From the NCBI RefSeq assembly GCF_016126015.1, contig NZ_JAEFDB010000012.1:29669-93668 (forward strand): a stretch of 64,000 nucleotides of DNA, in the 5' to 3' direction. Shown in pieces: positions 52,850 to 64,000 of the stretch; positions within the stretch are counted from its first letter, which is position 1, and each line of letters starts with the position of its first letter. A program made the translations under genes and the position numbers. This DNA is from Capnocytophaga periodontitidis (GTDB taxonomy: Bacteria > Bacteroidota > Bacteroidia > Flavobacteriales > Flavobacteriaceae). The notes under the pieces are model-generated. The model was not told the DNA's origin. It ran no database searches and saw only the letters and a list, made by a program, of their open reading frames with translations.

Positions 52850-53650
52850 TTATCTACGTACTGATTGCAAGAATTCCGAAAGTTTCTTTTTACCAGAGGG
52901 AAAAGTAAATTTAGCTTGCAACTGGTAGTAATTTTGAGGATCCACCACATTGGGGTAGGCTTCTTGAGCGATGATAAATTTATTGTCATCAAAAGAAAGT
53001 TCTTCCATCAATTGTCCTACTTGCTCGGTGGTAAATGAGACAATATTTTTTTGAGCGCGAAAGAAAGCGAGTTTGTCTTTATCGAAAGTTTCATCCTTGT
53101 ACATTTTAAAGAAGTTGTTGAAATCGCTTTGACGCATCATAGGAGCACCTCCATAATTCCCTCCATAGGAGCGATTCCACACATCATTCCACTGGCGACC
53201 GTGATAGGAAGGCTGGTTGTTGTTCAAGCTAATTTCGTCTAACAAATATAAGCCATCACGCGAAAAGAAGTCCATTATCATACGGGTGTTGTTACGGGGA
53301 TTGATAGTTACTCGATAAATGAGCGTACGTCCTTGCCAGATGCTGAGTGGTTGAGGGTTAGCTGTTACGTCGAAGAAGCGGTACATACCCGTAGTGCTGG
53401 TAATTTCTTGATCACCTATACTCACTGTAAATCGACCACGTTCAGGAATGCGGATAAACACTTCGGCATAACCACCGTTGTAGTCGTATTCCCAATCAAT
53501 ATTCACCGAGATTCCACCACGTCCAATCACAGTACGTGCTTGTTTGTTTTGGTGGTACTCATTTTGTAATAAACGTCCAGCTGAGCCTACTTCTTGAGCC
53601 CAACTTACAGAGGCAAGAGCCCCTAAACATAGTAATAATAACTTTTTCAT
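52850..53650 (-). CDS. Secreted DUF4476 protein
   Basis: 266 residues with signal 'LLLCLGALASVSWAQ'. The first half is beta-rich with 'ISVNIDWEYDYNGGYAEVFIRIPERGRFTVSIGDQEI', the C-terminal ~95 residues 'FNNFFKMYKDETFDKDKLAFFRAQKNIVSFTTEQVGQLMEELSFDDNKFIIAQEAYPNVVD' are DUF4476, whose tandem helical motif occurs in eukaryotes and Flavobacteria without known activity. Likely periplasmic or surface. Confidence 0.88.
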   Translation of the reverse strand: MKKLLLLCLGALASVSWAQEVGSAGRLLQNEYHQNKQARTVIGRGGISVNIDWEYDYNGGYAEVFIRIPERGRFTVSIGDQEITSTTGMYRFFDVTANPQPLSIWQGRTLIYRVTINPRNNTRMIMDFFSRDGLYLLDEISLNNNQPSYHGRQWNDVWNRSYGGNYGGAPMMRQSDFNNFFKMYKDETFDKDKLAFFRAQKNIVSFTTEQVGQLMEELSFDDNKFIIAQEAYPNVVDPQNYYQLQAKFTFPSGKKKLSEFLQSVRR

Positions 53651-53828
53651 AAGGTATATAGTATTTTATTGACAATAGGTAGCGAAATTCGTGCCAAAGG
53701 CATTTTTTAGGTAAGAGATAAGAGGTAAGAGATAAGATTTTGTACTACAAATATTAATGAAGAGATTGAACAAAAATAGATCAAGTGATATTTAACAATA
53801 ATTTAACATCAATAAAAGGATGAATTTG

Positions 53829-53836
53829 TATCTTTG
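53829..53836 (+). promoter_or_regulatory. -7 box of the first lipocalin-like gene
   Basis: TATCTTTG, 32 nt before the ATG 53869. A clear -33 TTG is not seen. Confidence 0.55.
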
Positions 53837-53868
53837 CACCGTTGAACTAATAAAAACAATGTAAGCAA

Positions 53869-54270
53869 ATGAAAAAACTTTTAAAAATGGCTTTTATAGC
53901 CGCAGCATTTTTTGTAACATCGTGTGGAAAATCAGACGATGGTGCGAGCATTAACAGTAAAGATTTAATAGGCACTTGGTATTTAGAAAGTGTTACTATG
54001 ATGAAAACATCTGCTACTCTTAACGATTGTAACAAGCAAACAAATATTGTTTTTACTGACACTCAAATTTCACTTACTATGTATGAGGGAGTAGCTAATG
54101 ATTGCCAAATGACTAAACAAACAGATACTTATCGCATTTCTCGCAATACTATTATCACTAATGATGAGGCTGTTAAAGTTTCTTTATCAGGAAATAAATT
54201 GACCTTTATTGACACCGAGAATATTGATGGAAATACAGTTCCTGTAACAATGGTTTTTGTAAAACGATAG
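53869..54270 (+). CDS. Lipocalin-like lipoprotein (copy 1)
   Basis: 133 residues with a lipobox VTSC (about 17-20), a Ser/Asp-rich linker and a small barrel that begins 'LIGTWYLESVTMM' and has 'RISRNTIITNDEAVKVSLSGNKLTFI' then 'TMVFVKR'. This is the lipocalin_4/5-like class common in Bacteroidetes outer membranes. The second copy is the next gene; the signal sequences and 5' leaders are almost identical. Confidence 0.88.
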   Translation: MKKLLKMAFIAAAFFVTSCGKSDDGASINSKDLIGTWYLESVTMMKTSATLNDCNKQTNIVFTDTQISLTMYEGVANDCQMTKQTDTYRISRNTIITNDEAVKVSLSGNKLTFIDTENIDGNTVPVTMVFVKR

Positions 54271-54309
54271 AGGAACCTTTTCTTAGGTAAGAGATAAGAG
54301 GCAAAATTG

Positions 54310-54317
54310 TATTTTTG
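54310..54317 (+). promoter_or_regulatory. -7 box of the second lipocalin-like gene
   Basis: TATTTTTG, 32 nt before the ATG 54350, in the same duplicated leader as the first gene. Confidence 0.5.
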
Positions 54318-54349
54318 TACCGTTGAACTAATAAAAACAATGTAAGCAA

Positions 54350-54793
54350 ATGAAAAAACTTTTTAAAATGGCTTTAGTAGCCGTAGCAATTTTTGTAACA
54401 TCGTGTGGAAAATCGGACGATAAAACAAATAATCAAACAAACAATAGCTTAGTAGGAAGTTGGATTATTGAAAGTGAAACAGAAAATGGTGTTGAGAAAG
54501 TTCTTGATGAATGTGAGAAGAAAAATACTTACACTTTCACTGCTGACAACAAATATTCTTTAGTTTCTTATGACATCAATCCTACAAACAATCAATGTAA
54601 AGAAAGTCAGGAGGAGGGTACTTACACTATTACTGGAAAACAGATTGTTTTAACAGAAAAAGGAGATAGAATAGGAGAAGCTGATGAAGCTACTTTTTCT
54701 ATAACCAACAACAAACTTACTCTTACTTTTGAAGATTTCAACAAAAGTAGTAGTGCTACAGAAACTACTGTTTATATCTATAAAAGAAAGTAA
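54350..54793 (+). CDS. Lipocalin-like lipoprotein (copy 2)
   Basis: 147 residues. The first ~26 residues are nearly identical to copy 1 (lipobox VTSC, 'GKSDD'), but the mature barrel ('LVGSWIIESETENGVEKVLDECEKKNTYTFTADNKYSLVSYD...TYTITGKQIVLTEKGDRIGEADEATFSITNNKLTLTFEDF') is much more divergent, Asn/Lys/Thr-rich. A convergent terminator follows at 54812-54845. Confidence 0.88.
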   Translation: MKKLFKMALVAVAIFVTSCGKSDDKTNNQTNNSLVGSWIIESETENGVEKVLDECEKKNTYTFTADNKYSLVSYDINPTNNQCKESQEEGTYTITGKQIVLTEKGDRIGEADEATFSITNNKLTLTFEDFNKSSSATETTVYIYKRK

Positions 54794-54811
54794 ATTTTCT
54801 TTATAAACTAA

Positions 54812-54845
54812 AAAAGCGCAATACCTCAAGGGGTGTTGCGCTTTT
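54812..54845. terminator. Bidirectional terminator between lipocalin copy 2 and topA
   Basis: AAAAGCGCAATACC pairs with GGTGTTGCGCTTTT (54832-54845), a short loop between; T-run on both sides. Confidence 0.9.
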
Positions 54846-54909
54846 GTTATTTTATTTGTTTGGATATTTTAAAATTCTCCACATTAGAAAGTGTTCTACA
54901 ATCACTTAC

Positions 54910-57396
54910 TTACTTCTTAGCTGCTACTTTTTTGCGAGTAGTAGTTTTCTTAGGTTCTTTCTCGGTAAGGAGAGCAAGGGCTTGCTCTTTAGTGAATGTT
55001 GTTACATCGGTATCTTTAGGGAGTTCTACCTTGAATTTACCTTTGATGAGGGTAAAACGCCCCCAACGCGCTTTCTCTATGCGAATAGCTCCTTCATCCC
55101 ATTCTTTTACAACTTTTTCTGATTCTTTTTTAAGTTTATCTTCTATGAGTTCTTGTACATCTTGCTGGGAGAGGTGATCAAAATTGTACTTCTTAGGTAC
55201 ATTGATATAGGTATTATTCCACTTGATAAAAGGTCCAAAACGACCTACTCCTTTGGTTACCTCTACCCCTTGATAAGTAGCAATAGGGGCATCGGCTTTT
55301 TTCTTTTCACCGATGAGTTGTTTGGCACGGTCGAGGGTTACACTAAATATATCTTCTCCTTTATCAAGCGATATAAAAGCTTCGCCATAACGCACGTAAG
55401 GGCCAAATCTACCTACATTCACTTCTACATTTTTACCATCAACTATACCTAAATGACGTGGAAGTTCAAAGAGTTTGAGAGCTTCTTCAAAGGTAATGGT
55501 TTCGATAGACATACCTGCCAGCAGACTTGCATAGATAGGTTTTTCGGTATCATCGGGGTTGCCTATTTGTGCCATTGCTCCATAACGCCCTAAGCGTACG
55601 CTGAGGGGACGCCCTGTTTTAGGGTCAGTGCCAAGTACACGTTCACCTGTTTCACGCCCTGTATGTTTTTCAACATTTTCTACTACGGGGTGAAAATGTT
55701 TGTAGAAATCTGAAAGCATCTCTATCCAATTCTCATTACCCTCGGCTATTTCGTCGAAGCTATTTTCTACTTTAGCAGTGAAGTTATAGTCCATTATAGT
55801 ATCGAAATGGTTTACGAGGAAATCGTTTACTACACTGCCTATATCGGTGGGGACGAGCTTTCCTTTATCAGTGCCTATACGTTCGGTTAGGGTTTTAGGG
55901 GTAATTATATTACCTATAAGGGTGAGCTGGTGGTAAGGGCGCACTTCCCCTTCGAGTGTGCTACGCTCCACATAACCACGATTTTGAATAGTGGAGATGG
56001 TAGGCGCATAGGTAGATGGACGCCCGATGCCAAGTTCCTCTAATTTTTTTACTAATGATGCCTCGGTATAACGCGGTAATGGACGTGTAAAGCGCTCAGT
56101 AGCAGTGATATGGTGATTAGTGAGCTGTTCTCCTTTTTTAAGGTTAGGCAACATTCCTTCTTGTTCTTCTTCCTCGTCGTCGGTACTTTCTAAATAGACT
56201 TTAAGGAAACCATCGAATTGTACCATTTCACCATTGGCTATGAAATATTCTTTATGTTTATCGGCTTCTATTTTTACGGTGGTTCGCTCTATTTGGGCAT
56301 CAGCCATTTGAGAAGCCAAAGTGCGTTTCCAAATCAGTTCGTAGAGTTTATTTTGGTCGGGTTCAGCAGCGATATTAGGGCGGCTCATATCGGTAGGGCG
56401 AATGGCTTCGTGTGCCTCTTGTGCTCCTTTACTTTTGGTTGCGAAGTTGCGCACTTGGCTATATTGCTCGCCGAAGAGCTGTACTACTGCATTTTTAGCT
56501 GTGGTGAGAGCTTCTTGTGAAAGGTTTACGCTATCGGTACGCATATAGGTGATGAATCCAGATTCGTACAAGCGTTGGGCTACCGTCATTGTTTTACTAA
56601 CCGAAAAGTGCAATTTTCGCGCGGCTTCTTGTTGAAGCGTGGAAGTAGTAAAAGGCGGTGCAGGTGTTTTTTTAGCGGGTTTTGTTTCTAAGGATTGCAC
56701 CTTGAAGTGAGCCCCTATATTCTGTTGCAAGAAAGCTTCGGCTTCTGTCTGAGTATCAAAATTTTTAGGGAGGGCTGCTTTTACCACTTTTCCTTCGGCA
56801 GTTGTAAATTCGGCGGTAATTCTATAAGAAGATTGTGTTTTGAAGTCCTGTATTTCGCGTTCTCGCTCTACAATAAGGCGTACAGCTACCGACTGCACGC
56901 GCCCAGCTGAGAGACCGCTTTTAATTTTTTTCCAAAGTACGGGGGAGAGTTCGTAGCCCACGAGACGGTCGAGCACACGGCGTGCTTGTTGTGCATTTAC
57001 TAAATTATAATCGATGCTGCGAGGATTTTTAATAGCTTTTTCAATTGCTGATTTAGTAATTGAATTGAAGACAATGCGTTTTGTATTTTCTTTTTTGAGT
57101 TTGAGTGTTTCGGCGAGATGCCACGCTATAGCTTCTCCTTCGCGGTCTTCATCGGAAGCCAGCCATACGGTTTCGGCGGTAGCAGTGAGCGCTTTGAGGT
57201 CTTTTACGAGGTTTTTCTTATCGTTAGAGATAAGGTAGTTTGGTTTAAATCCGTGTTGGATGTCTACCCCTAACTCGTTAGAAGGTAAATCTACAATATG
57301 CCCATAACTGGACACCACTTTGTAGTCCTTACCCAAGAACTTTTCAATAGTTTTAGCCTTTGCAGGCGACTCTACAATCACTACATTCTTAGCCAT
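54910..57396 (-). CDS. topA: DNA topoisomerase I
   Basis: 828 residues. TOPRIM start 'KNVVIVESPAKAKTIEKFLG', 'ASDEDREGEAIAWHL', active-site Tyr in 'SGFITYMRTDSVNLS', and several C-terminal 'GRFGPYVRYGEAFISL'-type repeats typical of Bacteroidetes enzymes that replace the C4 zinc fingers. A Lys-rich tail (KKTTTRKKVAAKK) ends it. It relaxes negative supercoils. Confidence 0.97.
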   Translation of the reverse strand: MAKNVVIVESPAKAKTIEKFLGKDYKVVSSYGHIVDLPSNELGVDIQHGFKPNYLISNDKKNLVKDLKALTATAETVWLASDEDREGEAIAWHLAETLKLKKENTKRIVFNSITKSAIEKAIKNPRSIDYNLVNAQQARRVLDRLVGYELSPVLWKKIKSGLSAGRVQSVAVRLIVEREREIQDFKTQSSYRITAEFTTAEGKVVKAALPKNFDTQTEAEAFLQQNIGAHFKVQSLETKPAKKTPAPPFTTSTLQQEAARKLHFSVSKTMTVAQRLYESGFITYMRTDSVNLSQEALTTAKNAVVQLFGEQYSQVRNFATKSKGAQEAHEAIRPTDMSRPNIAAEPDQNKLYELIWKRTLASQMADAQIERTTVKIEADKHKEYFIANGEMVQFDGFLKVYLESTDDEEEEQEGMLPNLKKGEQLTNHHITATERFTRPLPRYTEASLVKKLEELGIGRPSTYAPTISTIQNRGYVERSTLEGEVRPYHQLTLIGNIITPKTLTERIGTDKGKLVPTDIGSVVNDFLVNHFDTIMDYNFTAKVENSFDEIAEGNENWIEMLSDFYKHFHPVVENVEKHTGRETGERVLGTDPKTGRPLSVRLGRYGAMAQIGNPDDTEKPIYASLLAGMSIETITFEEALKLFELPRHLGIVDGKNVEVNVGRFGPYVRYGEAFISLDKGEDIFSVTLDRAKQLIGEKKKADAPIATYQGVEVTKGVGRFGPFIKWNNTYINVPKKYNFDHLSQQDVQELIEDKLKKESEKVVKEWDEGAIRIEKARWGRFTLIKGKFKVELPKDTDVTTFTKEQALALLTEKEPKKTTTRKKVAAKK

Positions 57397-57440
57397 ACGC
57401 TTGTTTGTTATTTTGAGTTATTGGGCGCAAAAGTACAAAA

Positions 57441-57471
57441 TAATTACGAACGACGAACGACGAACGACGAA
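57441..57471. repeat. ACGAACG tandem heptamer repeat upstream of topA
   Basis: Three and a half copies of ACGAACG in the leader of topA, close to its -7 box TACTTTTG (57428-57435, minus strand). Confidence 0.7.
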
Positions 57472-57493
57472 AAAATGCTTTTCTTTCTATTTT

Positions 57494-60400
57494 TTATTTT
57501 TTTGATTCGAGTACTTTACCGCCTTTTTTAAATATTTTTTGCATCAAACCTTTAAAGGTATTGAAATCTACTGAATAGGTAAGACCTACCCCTTGTGCAT
57601 AACCTATACGATCGAGCATATACTGCTGCCATTCGTTTTCACGATTGAATATTTTGGCTGTGAGGCTACCATCGGGGTTGAGGCGGAATTGCACTTCTAC
57701 ATTGCCGGCTACGGCAGTACGACTCACACCTCCTACAGGGATACCTACTTTGGCATTCACACTTGCCCAATCGGTGATTTGGGTAGAGACGGTGAAGCCT
57801 AAACGGTCGCTATTGATATCGGACGAACTATCGTTGATGCCTGCTTCATACGACACCCCTAAATTCAGCTTGTTATCTTCATCGGATAGCAATTGGTTGA
57901 ATAGACCCGCAGCTGTTTCAAAAAGGTTATAGGCAACCAAACGATTATCGGTATTTTTCTCACTCATAAACGAGCCTTGTGCTAAGAGCGAGAAAGCTTG
58001 TAACTGTTTTCGGTCTTGGTCTTCTAACTTGTAGTTGAGTTCGGATACTAAACTTGGACTGCTATCAGGGAAGGTAATATCGAACAAGGTTTCGGGGTGC
58101 ATCAGTTCGCCTTCTAATTTAATAACTACCTGAGTATTAATTTTTCGGTTATATTGACTGCTTTCTAAGAGAGTACTTGGGTTAGCACTGAGGTTATAGG
58201 CAGCTTTCAGGTCGCGCAAAGTAGCTTTTAGCGGATCACCACTCCACGAAATAGAGCCACCAGGGAGTACGGTAAAGCGTTTATCGATAATATTCTCGTA
58301 CTTGAAATTGTAGAAGCCTGAATAGGTAATGAAGTCTCCCCACATATTGAACTTACCATTGGTATTGATTTCAATAAGGAGTGTACCCGCCCCACGCCCT
58401 ACAAGGCTACTACCTGTTTTTCTATCCATTACAATTTCCACTTCGGCAGTAGGGAGGACATCCAACTCAAAATTCAATTCTAAACCTTTGATAGACTCTA
58501 AGTTGCGGTTTAATTGAATCTTCTTATCTCCTTTTTCTATAAAGGTGATAAACGAGTCGTCGCCAACACTCTCGCTATCGCTAAGTGGTATTTTAAAAGA
58601 AGTACCTTCTTCAGTTTTTGCATTTACTTTAATTGCAATCTCATCTAAAGCTCCTTTAATGGTAGCAGTTCCTTTCATAAAGGCAGTTCCGTAGAAGAGT
58701 GCTTCATCGGTATAAGGTGTATTGAGCACCATAAATCGTTTACCCAGAGTTTGCAATTTGAGGTCTAAGAACCAATCTAACAATCTGTTATGACGGATAG
58801 ATCCATTGAGGGTAGCCTGAGTTTTATAGGCTGTATCGGTGAGTAGCCAGTTGTCAATATCAAAAGTTTTGTTATTCACCTTGATACGTGCTCCTTCTTG
58901 TATATCGGCGTTGAGTTTGAGGTAGTCGATACCTACCCCCGCTTTGTGCAAGGTGAGCGTACCGTCCATCAGCGGGTCGGTTACACTTCCGTTTATTTTC
59001 ACCTGTCCTGTTATTGTACCGCGTAGGTCGTAGAAGATACCTTCCAAAAACGGGTTAAAAGGCGAGAGTTCAAAGTCCTTGAAATAAGCTGTAAGGTCGA
59101 GCAAAGTACCTTTTTTCTTATCCAGATTAATTTTTCCGCGTGTAGCAAATCCGAGAGCGCGCCCGTTGGAGAAGAAAGCTCCTACATCAAAGGAGGACAA
59201 ATCGTTATTGCCAAAGATACCGACTTCTAAATCGCCATAGTCGTAGCCATTCAGTTTAAAATACTGAATAAAGAGGTCGGCAGAAGGGTAATACAAATTT
59301 CCTCGCTGGGTGAGCGACACATTGCCGTTGAGCGTTCCCGTGAGATTGAGTCCTTTCATTTCGGGGACTATTTTATCTAACGCCACGTTGTGTGCCACCA
59401 AATGTAGATTCTTGTAATCTTTGGTAGTGATGAGTCCACTGAGGTTTATATACTGGTTTTGGTGTGCCATTTTGAAGTTGCTCACCTTAATCGTATCGGC
59501 GGTACGATTGAGTACAATTTTGTTGTACTCATTCATTGCATTCTCACGGTTAATATACCACTCATTACCTTTGAAATCTATGAGCGATTTTTTGATACCA
59601 ATAATAGATTCTTGTTTTTTGTTGAGTGTATGATAGAAATTCAACTCGTAAGTATCTTTACCAGTATCCCCACCTTTGAACTCGGTGCGAAAGAAAAGTG
59701 TATCTTTAATAGTGGTATTAATCAGGTTGAAATCTTGAATAGCATAGACTCCAAAATCAGCTTTTTTTACTTCAAAATAAGTATTGTACAATGGGTTTTT
59801 ATTGTCGATTTCAAGGCTAAGACTATCAATTTGATTGTTGTAGGCATTGATACTTGGTGATTTCATTTGGAATTTAAAACTTCCTTTATCGGCATCTATA
59901 TTGCCATTGACAAAAGTATTGCTACCTATTTTGACTTTGGGTACGAACACTTCTACAATTTTGTTGTAGATATTGAAATGAAAATCTACATATTGGTTTT
60001 TCTCTATTTTATAAGGATTATATTGGGTATAGATGCTTCCTACGGCATTTTGGAGTACTTTTTTAATTTCAGTTAATTTAAATTTTCCTTTTACATTTCC
60101 GCTGACGATATCAGGTGAATTGATAGTAATTTCTTTAATTCCGTTGTTGAGAGTTGAAACCACTTCAAAATCTTTAAAGGTAAAGTCGCCTGCTGAATTG
60201 ATGTAATTAGTATTTTTAAAGGATATTTTTCCTACAATATCATCTAATTGGTTACCCGAAATATCAATTACTACCTTGCCACAGAACTGTGAAATGCTGT
60301 CCTTTTCCATAAAGCGTAATGCGTGGAGGTCGGCTAAAGCGATATCAGCTTGGAAATCGAATTTATTATTTCTGCCCGATAAGTCGGCAAGCCCGTTGAA

Positions 60401-61828
60401 GCTCATCATAAGATTGGGATCGCGAGTGTCGATCTTACCGCTAAACACCTGATTTCGAAACTCTCCATTGATAGCTATGCGCTGGTAATTATAACCGTTA
60501 TACCCCACTGAATGAATGGTACCATTGGCATAGAGTTTCATAGTAGCGAAATCTAAGCCCTCGCCACGCACTAACATATCGGTACTGATAGCCCCTATAT
60601 TAGGGTCGTCTAAAATTTTTCCTAAGTGAAATTGATTAGTAGTAAGTGTACCTTTAAAAGCTGTTTTATCGGTATGGGTAAGGTCGTCTAAAGAACCATC
60701 AATATGAGCTTCACCGTCATTAGTTTTTAGCCATACATTGGTTTGCAAGGAAGTGGTACGGTAAGCGAAATCACCATCTAAGGAGAACATTCCCAGCCTT
60801 TGCAGTTCCTCTGGGATATTTTTGCCTAAGACTTCGGGCATCAAGTAAGCTAAATCGTTATAAATACTCTCGGCGTGTACGTTTTTGGCGATAACGGCGA
60901 TATTAGCGTGTTGAGAGAGCAGATTTTGAAAAGCTAAATCACCTTCAATAAGTGTATTTTGATAGGAGATTTTACCTTGAGAAATGACAAAATTATTCAA
61001 TGTACCCTTCATAGTTACGCCTTCTAACACTATATTTCTACCCCCATTGAAACCGTTGTAGAAAGCGTTTAAATCGGTAGTATTCACAATAGCTTTAGGC
61101 AGATGGACATCAAAGACTACTTTATTTACAAAATCGCCAAAACTGCCATTGTGAGGCAACATAGTTATCGTACCTTGAAGGTCAGTTTGAGGTGTTTGCA
61201 ATCGCAAATCCTTAGCTTGCATCAAGCTATCGGTATAGCTAAAATAGGTGTTTAGGTGGGTAACTTCTAATTTGTTATCGAAACGGAAGTTGGCTTCTTT
61301 CATTTCAAAGAAGATTTTACTACCTAAGATTTTAAAGTCGTTTAGTTCGGTGTTTAGTTTAGTAACTTTTAGTATAGAAGGGTCAGGATTGTTATCATTG
61401 GAAATATAACAATAGCTATCTTTGAGCTCTATACCTTTAGCTTTCATCACAAATTTACCTGTACTGGGTTCACCTGAATCGAATTTATTCACAAATACAT
61501 CGAGGTTTGAGAGTGTATCGCCTTTGTGAGTTTTCATATTGAAAACAATGCTATCACCTTTGATATTGCCGAAGTACAGATTACCATCAATCAGCTGTTT
61601 GAAGTCTAAAATAGAAGTAGTGAGTTTTTTAGCTGAAATAAGCGTATCTTGTTTATGGTCGCGAATAAGGATGCGCTTGACATCTACATCACCATTGATT
61701 TTCAAGTGAATGCGGTCGATATTTAAGTCGATACCAAATTCCTTATTCAGATAAGCTACTGCCTTTTTAGCGATGAAAGTTTGGGTGGCAGGTAAGGTCA
61801 AAAGAAGAGCCGTAACCCCCAGTAACAC
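57494..61828 (-). CDS. tamB: Translocation/assembly module TamB (DUF490)
   Basis: 1444 residues. A single N-terminal hydrophobic helix, thousands of beta-strand-like repeats ('GNIDADKGSFKFQMKSPS', 'LDGNVS...', 'GSVTDPLMDGTLTLHKAG') and the C-terminal TamB domain (about 1000-1440, 'VGRGAGTLLIEINTNGKFNMWGDFITYSGFYNFKYENIIDKRF' and 'DSSPSLVSELNYKLEDQDRKQLQAFSLLAQGSF'). With BamA/TamA-like partners it helps outer-membrane assembly. It begins with GTG; the coding-like upstream stretch has no ATG in frame (see findings). Length is typical for Bacteroidetes TamB. Confidence 0.9.
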   Translation of the reverse strand: MLLGVTALLLTLPATQTFIAKKAVAYLNKEFGIDLNIDRIHLKINGDVDVKRILIRDHKQDTLISAKKLTTSILDFKQLIDGNLYFGNIKGDSIVFNMKTHKGDTLSNLDVFVNKFDSGEPSTGKFVMKAKGIELKDSYCYISNDNNPDPSILKVTKLNTELNDFKILGSKIFFEMKEANFRFDNKLEVTHLNTYFSYTDSLMQAKDLRLQTPQTDLQGTITMLPHNGSFGDFVNKVVFDVHLPKAIVNTTDLNAFYNGFNGGRNIVLEGVTMKGTLNNFVISQGKISYQNTLIEGDLAFQNLLSQHANIAVIAKNVHAESIYNDLAYLMPEVLGKNIPEELQRLGMFSLDGDFAYRTTSLQTNVWLKTNDGEAHIDGSLDDLTHTDKTAFKGTLTTNQFHLGKILDDPNIGAISTDMLVRGEGLDFATMKLYANGTIHSVGYNGYNYQRIAINGEFRNQVFSGKIDTRDPNLMMSFNGLADLSGRNNKFDFQADIALADLHALRFMEKDSISQFCGKVVIDISGNQLDDIVGKISFKNTNYINSAGDFTFKDFEVVSTLNNGIKEITINSPDIVSGNVKGKFKLTEIKKVLQNAVGSIYTQYNPYKIEKNQYVDFHFNIYNKIVEVFVPKVKIGSNTFVNGNIDADKGSFKFQMKSPSINAYNNQIDSLSLEIDNKNPLYNTYFEVKKADFGVYAIQDFNLINTTIKDTLFFRTEFKGGDTGKDTYELNFYHTLNKKQESIIGIKKSLIDFKGNEWYINRENAMNEYNKIVLNRTADTIKVSNFKMAHQNQYINLSGLITTKDYKNLHLVAHNVALDKIVPEMKGLNLTGTLNGNVSLTQRGNLYYPSADLFIQYFKLNGYDYGDLEVGIFGNNDLSSFDVGAFFSNGRALGFATRGKINLDKKKGTLLDLTAYFKDFELSPFNPFLEGIFYDLRGTITGQVKINGSVTDPLMDGTLTLHKAGVGIDYLKLNADIQEGARIKVNNKTFDIDNWLLTDTAYKTQATLNGSIRHNRLLDWFLDLKLQTLGKRFMVLNTPYTDEALFYGTAFMKGTATIKGALDEIAIKVNAKTEEGTSFKIPLSDSESVGDDSFITFIEKGDKKIQLNRNLESIKGLELNFELDVLPTAEVEIVMDRKTGSSLVGRGAGTLLIEINTNGKFNMWGDFITYSGFYNFKYENIIDKRFTVLPGGSISWSGDPLKATLRDLKAAYNLSANPSTLLESSQYNRKINTQVVIKLEGELMHPETLFDITFPDSSPSLVSELNYKLEDQDRKQLQAFSLLAQGSFMSEKNTDNRLVAYNLFETAAGLFNQLLSDEDNKLNLGVSYEAGINDSSSDINSDRLGFTVSTQITDWASVNAKVGIPVGGVSRTAVAGNVEVQFRLNPDGSLTAKIFNRENEWQQYMLDRIGYAQGVGLTYSVDFNTFKGLMQKIFKKGGKVLESKK

Positions 61829-61906
61829 AAGGGTTATAAGGAAGAAACGAACAAGTATTTTTCGTAATTTTTTGATAGAATGAGTGTTTTAGTTGTTGTA
61901 TATAAA

Positions 61907-61934
61907 GTAGGGGCATTTTGCAAAACGCCCCTAC
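61907..61934. repeat. 28-nt palindromic intergenic element (copy 2)
   Basis: Arms GTAGGGGC and GCCCCTAC at 61907-61914 and 61927-61934 with an inner ATTTTG/CAAAAC, 14 bp per side with one mismatch. Between gyrB and tamB on the minus strand; it could be a transcript hairpin after gyrB. Confidence 0.75.
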
Positions 61935-61947
61935 AGAGTTGATCATA

Positions 61948-63939
<1,992 letters not shown>

Positions 63940-63948
63940 TCAAGGGTG

Positions 63949-63979
63949 CAAAGGTACGAATAATTGGCTAATTTTGCAA
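63949..63979 (-). promoter_or_regulatory. Promoter of gyrB
   Basis: TTG (63979-63977), 20-nt spacer, TACCTTTG (63956-63949) on the minus strand. Confidence 0.7.
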
Positions 63980-64000
63980 ATTAGTGAATTTACTAATTAA

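Overview
The window looks like a chromosomal segment of a low-GC member of the Bacteroidetes, class Flavobacteriia, most likely Capnocytophaga or a close relative. The signs are a SusC/SusD pair, an ExbB/ExbD/ExbD cluster, BshB1 of the bacillithiol pathway, a DAHP synthase with a C-terminal chorismate mutase, GH109, and a fused-style DUF repertoire (DUF4254, DUF4476, DUF6051). Promoters repeatedly fit the Bacteroidetes pattern TTG - 17 to 20 nt - TAnnTTTG. The genus is an inference; there is no rRNA here to confirm it.

Layout. 1-10.7 kb: the tail of an AraC-type regulator, a copper-type P-ATPase with a duplicated metal-binding domain, DAHP synthase/chorismate mutase, a DyP peroxidase, a RelE/ParE-type toxin-antitoxin pair translationally overlapping a TonB-dependent receptor, and a RecB/AddA-like helicase-nuclease. 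10.8-18.1 kb is an accessory region that is visibly AT-richer in part: a remnant of a GNAT toxin-antitoxin locus, a membrane protein ORF broken by an in-frame stop, an operon made of a MORN-repeat lipoprotein with a C-terminal AHH nuclease domain, its probable immunity protein and a zinc-ribbon/OmpA protein, then a WYL regulator and an SMC/ABC-like AAA ATPase. 18.2-24.3 kb: a BNR-repeat lipoprotein, a helical protein, a MoxR ATPase, a fragment of a four-helix-bundle gene, a GH109 enzyme and BioF. 24.5-28 kb: the sdhCAB operon. 28-36.4 kb: small hypothetical genes, glutathione peroxidase, VirK-like protein, BshB1, an ECF-type sigma factor, an SMI1/SuFu fusion, purA and a Fur-family regulator. 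36.4-44.9 kb: a PIF1/Dda-like helicase with HTH tail, a porin, the ExbD-ExbD-membrane protein-ExbB operon, tRNA-Ser(GGA), asparaginase, an acyltransferase and TatD. 45-51 kb: a DUF6051 hydrolase with SusD and SusC. 51-64 kb: greA with a terminator-like hairpin in its leader, HIT, thioredoxin, DUF4476, two tandemly duplicated lipocalin-like lipoproteins, topA, tamB and gyrB.

The most interesting segment is 11.9-16.0 kb, a polymorphic-toxin-like operon in which the delivery part is a surface-type MORN-repeat lipoprotein and the third gene is an unusual zinc-ribbon plus OmpA protein. Secondary items are the greA leader hairpin, a small gene sandwiched between two near-identical terminators, several decayed toxin-antitoxin or mobile fragments, and families of short intergenic repeats including two related 28-nt palindromes. 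No CRISPR array, insertion sequence, rRNA or phage module was seen.
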